Shown piece after piece: positions 34,841-42,126 of a DNA stretch of 64,000 nt. Origin of the DNA: PALSA-1353 sp036267155 (GTDB taxonomy: Bacteria; Planctomycetota; Phycisphaerae; Tepidisphaerales; Tepidisphaeraceae); contig DATAWP010000001.1 in the NCBI GenBank assembly GCA_036267155.1, positions 1-64,000 on the forward strand, in the 5' to 3' direction. Within the stretch, counting starts at the first letter, position 1, and each line of letters starts with the position of its first letter. The notes beneath the pieces were generated by a model that saw nothing but the letters and a program-made list of their open reading frames with translations, made no database searches and was not told the origin of the DNA. Position numbers and translations under genes: made by a program.

Positions 34841-35614
34841 TCAGAGAATCACGCTGGCCGCGAAATATCGGCGCCATGCCTGCTGCTGGGCAGGATCGAG
34901 TGCATCCCACCATTTCACGGCCGCTTGGGTGGACTCGGGGCCTTTGGCGCCGGGCGGGGGCTGCTCGCCAATCCGCGCGTAATGGGCCTTGTATTGCGTG
35001 CGAAACGCCACGGTGGGCGCCCTTTGGTGGGCGCGGGCAAGCCCCTGGGCGAGGATGACGTTCCACATCGTGGAATCGCCGATCGGGCCGAGTTCGTGCG
35101 GCATCATGCCCCACAGCGGCAGCAAGCCGTACGCCTGCCGGGCGAAGAAATAGCAGCTCGTGTCCACGTGCTGTTGGCCGTTGGAATCGAAGGTATCCGT
35201 GTACATCATCGTGCCGTCGGGCCGGTGAATGGTTCGCGCGGCTGAGCAGACCGCCGCGCCGGTTTCTCGATGAAGACGAACCATCGATTCGATATGGTTT
35301 GGGTAATACCAGTTGTCCCCATCGAGATAGGCGATGGCGTCGAAACCCTGATTCTTTGCCACGAGCGACCCGATGCACCGCGGCGTGTTGCCGACGTCGC
35401 CATGGGGACGAGGCAAGGTGATGTGCTCGGCCCGCCATTTCTGAACCTCGGCCGCCCGGGGCGAACCATCGGAAACGAGGAAATGGGCGCAAGGATAGGA
35501 TTGGTTCAGAACGCTCCGATGACAGATATCGAGAATTTCGATCGACTCGCCGAAATACGGCGTAATCACCGCCACGCGAAGGGGCGAGGAGAGTTTATCC
35601 GGCGCAGAGGTCAT
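34841..35614 (-). CDS. GT2-family glycosyltransferase
   Basis: A 257-residue GT-A protein of family 2. It has LRVAVITPYFGESIEILDICHRSVLNQ (donor-binding start), HFLVSDGSP and the DGD metal motif in AIAYLDGDNWYYPNHIESM. A short acceptor region contains MMPHELGPIGDSTMWNVILA. It lacks membrane segments. Its neighbours are GT41 and TPR-sulfotransferase genes, suggesting a local role in making or decorating an exported polymer or glycoprotein. ATG 35614 fits the conserved start. Sugar and acceptor unknown. Confidence 0.88.
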   Translation of the reverse strand: MTSAPDKLSSPLRVAVITPYFGESIEILDICHRSVLNQSYPCAHFLVSDGSPRAAEVQKWRAEHITLPRPHGDVGNTPRCIGSLVAKNQGFDAIAYLDGDNWYYPNHIESMVRLHRETGAAVCSAARTIHRPDGTMMYTDTFDSNGQQHVDTSCYFFARQAYGLLPLWGMMPHELGPIGDSTMWNVILAQGLARAHQRAPTVAFRTQYKAHYARIGEQPPPGAKGPESTQAAVKWWDALDPAQQQAWRRYFAASVIL

Positions 35615-35966
35615 TGAATTCGAGATCGTTTCGATCTGTCATACAGCAGCTTCGATTCCCACAAAAGCGCAGAATAGCAATCTTCACCGATGAAAACCAA
35701 AAATGGGTACAAAACTTTCACCCGCTGCCCATATATATAGAGGGCAACGCTTTTTCCGTTCGCCCAAACCGCCGCGTCCTGTTATCCGAGGACTTTGATC
35801 GCGCGATTCCGACAAATGTCTCAAACGCAATCGCCCAAAAAGGGAGGCATTTTTGGACAAATGGGACATTTTGAAGACCCGGATGAACTGAGAATGCGGT
35901 TCGACCTATCGCTTGATGTCCTGCACATGTCATACGGGATGCCGCGGAGAGCATGCTCTACTTCTG
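35615..35966. other. intergenic region, no gene recognised
   Basis: 352 bases between two minus-strand genes. The composition is more A/T-rich than the flanks (TATATATAGA near 35733). A 12-bp palindrome AGAGCATGCTCT (35948-35959) sits just beyond the stop of the tandem GT41 gene. Short open frames here show no coding character. The region probably carries the promoter of the GT2 gene at 34841. Confidence 0.5.
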
Positions 35967-38936
35967 TTATACGTCCGCGCACCAGGCCCGCCACATCTGC
36001 CGCAGGCTGGCTTCGATGGCTCGGGTGAATCCGCGGGCGTCCGTCAATGGGGACTGCCGCATCCGCTCCCGCAGGTTTTGCCGCAGCTCGGCGAGCCGGG
36101 AAACGTCCCCCGCCATCCCCACGGCGATCCGCACAAACTGTTCCGGCGTGCGGGCCACCAGTTGTTCCAGGCCAAGATTGCTCAACTGGCTGAGTCCCGC
36201 CCGGCCCACCGCCGACCGGCCTGCCAACGTCACCACCGGCACGCCCATCCACAGCGAGTCCAGGCTCGTCGTGTGGCCGTTATACGGAATCGTGTCCAGT
36301 CCCAGATCGATGCGATCGTACGTTCGCAGATAGTCGGCCCGGCTCTGGCGATCCACGAATTGAATCCTCGCCGGCGCGATGCCCAGCCGCTCAAATCGTT
36401 CCAGCAGCCGCCGCCGGAACTCACCCTCCGGGACCAGCATCAGAAGCCGCGAGTCCGTCCTGGCGGCCAGCACCTCGGCCCAAAGCTGCACCACGGGGAA
36501 ATTGACCTTGGGGAAATTGTTCAGACATCCGAACGTGACATAGCCGTTGCGCCGTGCCGGCAGGGGGGCAACCGCATACTCATCCACCTCCATGGCCGAG
36601 GGATCGTAGCACCAGAAGCTGTGCGGCAGCCGGATCGAGCGTTCGGAATAAAACGCGTCCTGCCCCGGTGGATCGAGATACGGATCGGTCAGCCGATAAT
36701 CGATCGCTTCCAGCCCGGTCGTTCCGGGATAACCGGCAAACGTGGCCTGTACCGGCGCCGGCTTGCGGGCGAACACCAGCAGCCGATTCTGGGCCGAATG
36801 CAGCGACAGATCCACCAGGATGTCGATCCGGTCGTCATGGATGATCTGCGCAACCGCGTCGTCCGGCACCTCGCAAATATCCCGCCAGCCGTCGGCCAAC
36901 GCCTGGAACCGCAGCGTGTAGTCGTCGTGATCCTGGGCGTTGCTGTAGCAGAAGAACTCGAAGCTTTGCCGATCGTGCTCGCGAAACAGCGGGAAAACAT
37001 TTCGGCCCACGACATGGTTCCTGAAATCCCCCGATACGAATCCGATTCGCAGCCGGCGCTCGGGCGAGCGGTCATTGGCGTGAGGCTTGATCGACCCCGC
37101 CAGCGGACGGGCGTGCAGTTCGTTCCATCGCTTCGCTTCGGCCAGGATTGCGGTGGCATCGAAGTTGGGATGGTACTGCATCTGCATCACCCAATTGCTG
37201 CGGGCCACGAAATTTGTCGGGTCCGCCTCCATCACCTGCCGGTAGGCGTCCAGCTTCTGGTCGATCTCGATCGCGGCATCGTTGGGACCGGCCGGGGAAG
37301 GCGCGACCGCCGGCTTTTCGCACCATCGCTGCCACATCCAGCGATATGCCGATTCCATGTTTCGCGTAAATTTCTTTGCATCCATGAGCGGAGAGGATTC
37401 CATCCGCTGGCGCAGGCCGGCCCGCAGCTCGATCAGGCGCGGACGATCCAGGGCCAATTCCACCGCGATCTCGACAAATCGCGCCGGATCGTTGCCGACC
37501 AGTTCCGCCAATCCAACCGTCGAAAGCAGGCTCAATCCAGCCCGACCCGCGGCTGTATTCCCGACGAGGCTCACCACCGGCACCCCCATCCACATCGCAT
37601 CGCACGTCGTCGTGATCCCGTTGTACGGCAGCGTGTCCAGAACAATATCGATCAGATCGTAAAGCCGGAGGTATTCCAGCCGGACGCGGCTTTCGGTGAA
37701 CGCAATGCGATTCGGGCTGATGCCCTCCTCACCGAAGATGCGCACGATGAGCTGGCGTTGATCCTGCTCCGTGCTGAGGACGAATAGCCGCGAGCCTTCC
37801 ACGCCATGCAGCACCTTGGCCCAAAGCCGCAGGATCGGCTCGTTCAGTTTTCGCGGACTGTTCAGCGACCCGAAGCAAATCGGGCCTCCGCGATCCGCTT
37901 TCACCGGCTGGGAAAAACCCAGCGGACCAAAACAGCACCAGCAATCGGGCAGGCGGTAAGATTCTTCGCTGTACCAACTCGCGCGCCCGGGCGGATCGAA
38001 GTGGGCATCGGTCAGCCGGTAATCCACCGTCCCCAGCCCCGTGGTTCCGGGATACGCCAACCACGTCACCTGCACCGGCGCCGGTTTGCGGGCAAAGACC
38101 AGCAGCCGGCTCCGGGCCATGTGCATCGTCAGATCCACCAGGATGTCGATCTGGTCGCGGCGAATCTGCTCGGCCAGCGCTTCGTCGCTCAGCGAGCCCA
38201 CGTCATGCCACACGTCGGCGCATTCGCGAAGGTGCGCGGTCACGCCGTCGGGCTGGGGGACGCTCGAATAACAGTGAATCTCGAATTGCTTGTGCCCGTG
38301 CGATTCCATCAGCGGCACGACGAAAAAGCATTCCGCCTGGCCGTAGAAATCAGGCGATACGTAGCCGATCTTCAGCCGACGATCCGGGTTTCGGTCATTC
38401 CGATGCGGCAGAATCGACCCTCGCAACGGCTGTGCGTGCCGCTGTTCCCATCGCATCAGCTCCTGGAAGATTTTTTCTTCGTCGTAGTCCGGATTGAAAT
38501 AGAGGCTGTACACCAAATCGTCATGCGCGCGGCTGCTGTGGGGATCGGCGGCGACTGCGGAGCGATAATGACGCCTGCCCACCGCTTTCATCGCCCGCGC
38601 CAGGTTTTCGCGAGCGGGTTCATAGTCCGGCCGCAACTCCAGTGCCGTCTTGAAAGCATCGATCGCCTCCTGCGGCCGCTTCAGCGAGATCAACGCCAAT
38701 CCCAGGCTGTTGTGGTAATCCGCAAATTGATCGTTTTGTTCGATCGCCTGCTGGATCAGCGGCAAGGCGATCTGGGGCTTGCCCCGTTGCAAGCTCAGGG
38801 CGCCCAGCAGATGCAGCGCATGCGCATGCCTGGGATGCTCGGTCAGGATTTGCCGATAAACCGCTTCCGCCTCGTCCAGGCTGCCGGCGGACTGATGTCT
38901 GAACGCCAATTCGAGTTGCGATTGCAAGCTTGACAT
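35967..38936 (-). CDS. TPR protein with two tandem GT41 glycosyltransferase modules
   Basis: A 989-residue protein. TPR repeats (about 1-135) lead into a first GT41 module with RLKIGYVSPDFYGQAE, DILVDLTMHMARSR, PAPVQVTWLAYPGTTG and IVLDTLPYNGITTTCDAMWMGVPVV. A short linker containing one TPR-like unit (DAYRQVMEADPTNFVARSN) follows. A second GT41 module then has RLRIGFVSGDFRNHVVG, DILVDLSLHSAQNR, PAPVQATFAGYPGTTG and LGLDTIPYNGHTTSLDSLWMGVPVV. Both modules keep the main motifs, so both may be active. The start ATG 38936 overlaps the recR stop (TGATG), giving coupled translation; the longer ORF to 39335 is a recR shadow. Likely modifies proteins or glycans; specificity unknown. Confidence 0.9.
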   Translation of the reverse strand: MSSLQSQLELAFRHQSAGSLDEAEAVYRQILTEHPRHAHALHLLGALSLQRGKPQIALPLIQQAIEQNDQFADYHNSLGLALISLKRPQEAIDAFKTALELRPDYEPARENLARAMKAVGRRHYRSAVAADPHSSRAHDDLVYSLYFNPDYDEEKIFQELMRWEQRHAQPLRGSILPHRNDRNPDRRLKIGYVSPDFYGQAECFFVVPLMESHGHKQFEIHCYSSVPQPDGVTAHLRECADVWHDVGSLSDEALAEQIRRDQIDILVDLTMHMARSRLLVFARKPAPVQVTWLAYPGTTGLGTVDYRLTDAHFDPPGRASWYSEESYRLPDCWCCFGPLGFSQPVKADRGGPICFGSLNSPRKLNEPILRLWAKVLHGVEGSRLFVLSTEQDQRQLIVRIFGEEGISPNRIAFTESRVRLEYLRLYDLIDIVLDTLPYNGITTTCDAMWMGVPVVSLVGNTAAGRAGLSLLSTVGLAELVGNDPARFVEIAVELALDRPRLIELRAGLRQRMESSPLMDAKKFTRNMESAYRWMWQRWCEKPAVAPSPAGPNDAAIEIDQKLDAYRQVMEADPTNFVARSNWVMQMQYHPNFDATAILAEAKRWNELHARPLAGSIKPHANDRSPERRLRIGFVSGDFRNHVVGRNVFPLFREHDRQSFEFFCYSNAQDHDDYTLRFQALADGWRDICEVPDDAVAQIIHDDRIDILVDLSLHSAQNRLLVFARKPAPVQATFAGYPGTTGLEAIDYRLTDPYLDPPGQDAFYSERSIRLPHSFWCYDPSAMEVDEYAVAPLPARRNGYVTFGCLNNFPKVNFPVVQLWAEVLAARTDSRLLMLVPEGEFRRRLLERFERLGIAPARIQFVDRQSRADYLRTYDRIDLGLDTIPYNGHTTSLDSLWMGVPVVTLAGRSAVGRAGLSQLSNLGLEQLVARTPEQFVRIAVGMAGDVSRLAELRQNLRERMRQSPLTDARGFTRAIEASLRQMWRAWCADV

Positions 38937-39541
38937 CACATTTTCTGCCGCCCGGAAATCGCGTCCGCCAGGATGCTTTTGTTGGCGTATTCGATGTTGC
39001 TGCCGGCTGGCAACCCGCGCGCCAGCCGGGTGACCTGCACTTGGGGGAATCGTGATGCGATGAGGTTCTGGATGTACAGCGCCGTGCCGTCGCCATCGAC
39101 CGTGGGGTTGGTCCCCATGATGACCTCGCGGATGGAGCCCGACTCCAGCCGCTTGGCCAGGGCGTCGATCGTCAAATCCTGTGGATGCGATTCCTCCAGC
39201 GGCGCGATGCGGCCCAGCAGCACGTGATACACGCCGTTGTACAGCCCGGTGGATTCCAGCGCCAGCAAATCCTTCGGTTGCTCGACGACGCAGACGAGGG
39301 ATTGATCCCGCCCCGGGTTGCCGCAAATGCCGCACGGGTCTTGCTCGGTGAGGTTAAAGCAGATGCTGCAATGACGAATTCGCGTCTTGACGTCGCGGAT
39401 CGCTTCGGCCAGCTTCATCGCCTCCTCGGGACTTTGCTTAAGCAGATGGAACGCGATTCGTTCCGCCGACCGCGCCCCGATCCCGGGAAGACGGGCCAGT
39501 TCGTTCATGAGCGTTTGAATGCTTTGGGTGTAGCTGGACAT
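38936..39541 (-). CDS. recR: recombination mediator RecR
   Basis: A 201-residue DNA-repair protein acting with RecF/RecO to load RecA at gaps. It has the N-terminal helix-hairpin-helix LARLPGIGARSAERIAFHLL and a four-cysteine zinc motif (CSICFNLTEQDPCGIC). The Toprim domain follows, with VCVVEQPKDLLALE and EVIMGTNPTVDGDGTALY. The C-terminal Walker-B-like segment RLARGLPAGSNIEYAN completes it. Length is normal. Its stop overlaps the start of the tandem GT41 gene by one base, an unusual operon partner for recR. It usually follows dnaX/ybaB, which are not in the window. Confidence 0.97.
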   Translation of the reverse strand: MSSYTQSIQTLMNELARLPGIGARSAERIAFHLLKQSPEEAMKLAEAIRDVKTRIRHCSICFNLTEQDPCGICGNPGRDQSLVCVVEQPKDLLALESTGLYNGVYHVLLGRIAPLEESHPQDLTIDALAKRLESGSIREVIMGTNPTVDGDGTALYIQNLIASRFPQVQVTRLARGLPAGSNIEYANKSILADAISGRQKM

Positions 39542-39550
39542 TCGCGAAGA

Positions 39551-39739
39551 TTATATGCCATTTGTGATGCGTGGCCCATTGGTCGAACTTGCGGTCATGG
39601 CCGATCCTGTCGAAGTGACACGTGGGTTCGCAGATAGTTCGCCACCTCCGCCTTCCCAGCCTTGTCCCGCGAATCGCTGGGTCTGCTCTTTGTGGATTTC
39701 AACAGCATCTCCAACAGAGAGGAGGATGCGCTCGGTCAT
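39551..39739 (-). pseudogene. truncated Doc/Fic-type toxin remnant
   Basis: The 62-residue frame begins TERILLSVGDAVEIHKEQTQRFAG, which matches the start of Doc (death-on-curing) toxins (LSxxDxxxIHxxQ...GG). It then runs into a Gly-rich and then unrelated sequence, and no HxFxxGNKR active-site motif follows in any frame before recR. The remaining 3' bases show another open stretch in a shifted frame, consistent with deletion and frameshift. Its ATG overlaps the antitoxin stop (ATGA at 39736-39739), as in functional pairs. I conclude the toxin is dead and the antitoxin is orphaned. Confidence 0.6.
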
Positions 39740-39966
39740 TCGCTCAGCCGCTTGAGGGTCTTGGCGTGCCGTGTCGTTACGCGGTCCAGAGATTCGCGAA
39801 ATTTCCGGCGACGATTCGGTCCGACGACGTGTTGAATAATCAGCCGTCGTCCGTCATCCGTGGAGATTTCAACCGGCTGGTCAGCTTCGATCCCGACCAA
39901 CTCGAGAATCGGCCTGTCAACGACAAGCGCAAGCGAGTTTCCATGTTTGACAAGCTTTTTTTGCAT
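39736..39966 (-). CDS. MazE/AbrB-like antitoxin
   Basis: A 76-residue swapped-hairpin AbrB-type DNA-binding protein. QKKLVKHGNSLALVVDRPILELVGI, followed by DQPVEISTDDGRRLII, is the MazE/SpoVT-AbrB signature. The C-terminal basic helix (RRRKFRESLDRVTTRHAKTLKRL) would contact a toxin. It overlaps a broken Doc-like reading frame downstream. AbrB-Doc pairs are a known combination. With the toxin lost, it may persist as an autoregulated orphan or buffer a related toxin elsewhere. Confidence 0.85.
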   Translation of the reverse strand: MQKKLVKHGNSLALVVDRPILELVGIEADQPVEISTDDGRRLIIQHVVGPNRRRKFRESLDRVTTRHAKTLKRLSE

Positions 39967-40044
39967 GGCGCACCCTCATCCTTATCGGTATACCATTGTA
40001 TATGTATTGGTGATAACGGAAGAGCCCCGCGGCAGCCGGCTGAA

Positions 40045-41100
40045 TTACCCCGCCGCCTTGGCGCTGGGGCGGGTTTTCTCCAGCGTAACCCCCATCTCCC
40101 GGAACTTTTCATATCTCCGCTCCACCAGCTTTTCGACCTTCGACCGTTTCAGGTCGCGCAGCGTCTTGGCGACGTATTGCTCCAGGCTGTGAGCGGCTGT
40201 GTGCGGATCGCGGTGTGCCCCGCCCAACGGCTCGGAAATAATCGCATCCACCACGCCCAGTTCCTTGAGATGGCTGCTGGTCAGCCGAAGGCTGTCGGCC
40301 AATTGTGCGGCTCCCTCGTTCCCCTTGAACAGAATCGCCGAACACGCCTCGGGACTGATCACCGAATACCAGGCGAATTCCATCATGGCCACGCGATCGG
40401 CCACGCCGATTCCCAGCGCGCCGCCGCTGCCTCCTTCACCCAGGACCACCGACACGATTGGCGTTCTCAGCCGGCTCATCTCCATGAGATTTCGCGCGAT
40501 GCTTTCGGCCTGCCCGCGCTCCTCCGCACCGATGCCCGGATACGCCCCCGGCGTGTCGATCAGGGTTACTACGGGAAGCCCAAATTTCTCGGCTAGCTTC
40601 ATGCACCGCAGGGCCTTGCGATATCCCTCGGGATGCGCCAATCCAAAAAAGCAGCGAATTTTTTCCTTGGTATCCCGCCCCTTGTGATGACCGATCAGAA
40701 CGACCTTGTGTCCGCCCAGCCGGGCCAGCCCGCAGAGGATGGCCGGATCGTCCCCGAAATGCCGGTCGCCATGCAGCTCCCGAAATTCCGGGCAGATCAT
40801 TTCGACATAATCCCAAAACTGCGGCCGTTGCGGATGTCTGGCGACCTGCACCGTCTCCCACGCGCTCAGATTGTCATACGTCTTTCGGAGCAGCGCGGTG
40901 TGATTCCCCCGAAGCTGCCGCAGTTCCTTGGCGTAATCGACTTGTTTTTGCTGTTGAAGGGCTTCCAGTTCCTGAATTTGCCGTTCGATTTGAGCCAGCG
41001 GCTTTTCGAATTCCAGCACATGCCGGACGGTACCGGCTGCCCCATTGGTCGCTTCGCTTTCTTGCCTCGAATCCGGTGCGTCGCTCATAACGCTCATCAT
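40045..41100 (-). CDS. accA: acetyl-CoA carboxylase carboxyltransferase subunit alpha
   Basis: The alpha subunit of the carboxyltransferase that makes malonyl-CoA for fatty acid synthesis, working with AccD. The 351-residue protein has the coiled N-terminus (LEFEKPLAQIERQIQELEALQQQ). The carboxyltransferase core shows RPQFWDYVEMICPEFRELHGDR, IGHHKGRDTKEKI, LIDTPGAYPGIGAEERGQ and VLGEGGSGGALGIGVAD. It ends with the acyl-CoA region SPEACSAILFKG. Several in-frame starts exist (41100, 41097, 41088, or GTG 41118); I chose ATG 41100. AccD is not in the window. Confidence 0.96.
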   Translation of the reverse strand: MMSVMSDAPDSRQESEATNGAAGTVRHVLEFEKPLAQIERQIQELEALQQQKQVDYAKELRQLRGNHTALLRKTYDNLSAWETVQVARHPQRPQFWDYVEMICPEFRELHGDRHFGDDPAILCGLARLGGHKVVLIGHHKGRDTKEKIRCFFGLAHPEGYRKALRCMKLAEKFGLPVVTLIDTPGAYPGIGAEERGQAESIARNLMEMSRLRTPIVSVVLGEGGSGGALGIGVADRVAMMEFAWYSVISPEACSAILFKGNEGAAQLADSLRLTSSHLKELGVVDAIISEPLGGAHRDPHTAAHSLEQYVAKTLRDLKRSKVEKLVERRYEKFREMGVTLEKTRPSAKAAG

Positions 41101-41228
41101 CCAGGAGCCAGAAAACACTAGGTTAACGGCACGGCGGCGGATTGCAACGCGTTGCCCCGAACATCCTGCGAACAGATGGCTGAATAGCTGGATTTAGCTG
41201 TCGGCATCGAATAATGTGCGCGAGCCTT

Positions 41229-41315
41229 GGAGAGGTGGCAGAGTGGTTGAATGCGCCGGTTTCGAAAACCGGTCTGCCCGAAAGGGTAGCGGGAGTTCGA
41301 ATCTCCCCCTCTCCG
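41229..41315 (+). tRNA. tRNA-Ser (anticodon CGA)
   Basis: An 87-nt cloverleaf with acceptor GGAGAGG/CCTCTCC, D-loop GTGGCAGAGTGGTTGAATG, anticodon stem CCGGT/ACCGG around loop TTCGAAA with CGA at 41263-41265, a long variable arm typical of class II tRNA, and T-arm GGGAGTTCGAATCTCCC. CCA is not encoded. It reads UCG codons. A run of six T residues directly follows (41316-41321). Confidence 0.96.
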
Positions 41316-41339
41316 TTTTTTCGCCTATCCAGCGCATCC

Positions 41340-42053
41340 ATGGGTGATTTGGCAACGAAATTTCTCGGCTTTGACATTGAGATTTCCAATGTCTTCGACC
41401 TCCGACCCGGCGAGGATATCGACCAATACGCGCCGTTTGACATTTCCGTTGCTGCCACCCACATCAATGGCGGTGAACAACGCCTGTGGCTATCAAATGG
41501 ATCGGATGGCAAGCCGCTCCTGAACCTGAATCGGGAAGAAGCACGTAATTTGCTGGAGTACCTGGATCAAATGCAGCGAACCGGACATGCCCTGATCGCA
41601 TGGAACGGTCTCAGTTTTGACTTGCGATGGATCGGTCATGTGGCTGGCGATGTTTCGAAGGCGGCCGGCATCGCTCTCAAAATGTACGATCCGATGTTTC
41701 AGTTTTTCAAGTTGAAGGGCTTTCCCGTCGGTCTGTCAGCGGTTGCGCAGGGGATGAGCCTTGCCACGAAAAAACTCATGGATGGTTCCGACGCTCCTGT
41801 CCAATGGCGGGCCGGTAATCATCATGCGGTTTGCGAGTACGTGATGTGCGATGCTCGCATGACTGTCGAGATCGCGACATCGATTCACCACAAACGCCAA
41901 ATTGCCTGGGTTACACAGAAGGGCACCCGCTCTTCGATTCCGCTTCCTTGCCTGCGAACTGTCGAGGACTGCCTGGGCGACCCCATGCCGGATCAGTCCC
42001 GGATGACCAAGCCGATACCACAGACGAAATTCGCTGGCTGGTTGAATTGTTGA
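41340..42053 (+). CDS. DEDD-family 3'-5' exonuclease-like protein
   Basis: A 237-residue RNase H-fold nuclease. The three acidic motifs of DEDD exonucleases are visible: FDIEISN at the N-terminus (D and E), WNGLSFDLRWIG in the middle (D), and YVMCDARMTVEIA (D) near the C-terminus. It lacks the extra domains of DNA polymerase I or RNase D. It begins 24 nt after the tRNA-Ser, so it may be read from the tRNA promoter unless the T-run ends transcription. Start ATG 41340 was chosen because the longer frame to 41214 overlaps the tRNA. A role in RNA end-trimming is plausible but not shown. Confidence 0.8.
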   Translation: MGDLATKFLGFDIEISNVFDLRPGEDIDQYAPFDISVAATHINGGEQRLWLSNGSDGKPLLNLNREEARNLLEYLDQMQRTGHALIAWNGLSFDLRWIGHVAGDVSKAAGIALKMYDPMFQFFKLKGFPVGLSAVAQGMSLATKKLMDGSDAPVQWRAGNHHAVCEYVMCDARMTVEIATSIHHKRQIAWVTQKGTRSSIPLPCLRTVEDCLGDPMPDQSRMTKPIPQTKFAGWLNC

Positions 42054-42126
42054 ATCGGCCTGCCGGGCCGCTGCCGCGCGCAGCGGCGCAGATATTCCGG
42101 ATAATATAAATTCAATGTCGGCGCCG

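Noticed and set aside
35913..37787. 624-aa plus-strand open frame
   Set aside because: Antisense to the tandem GT41 gene; composition of a shadow frame.
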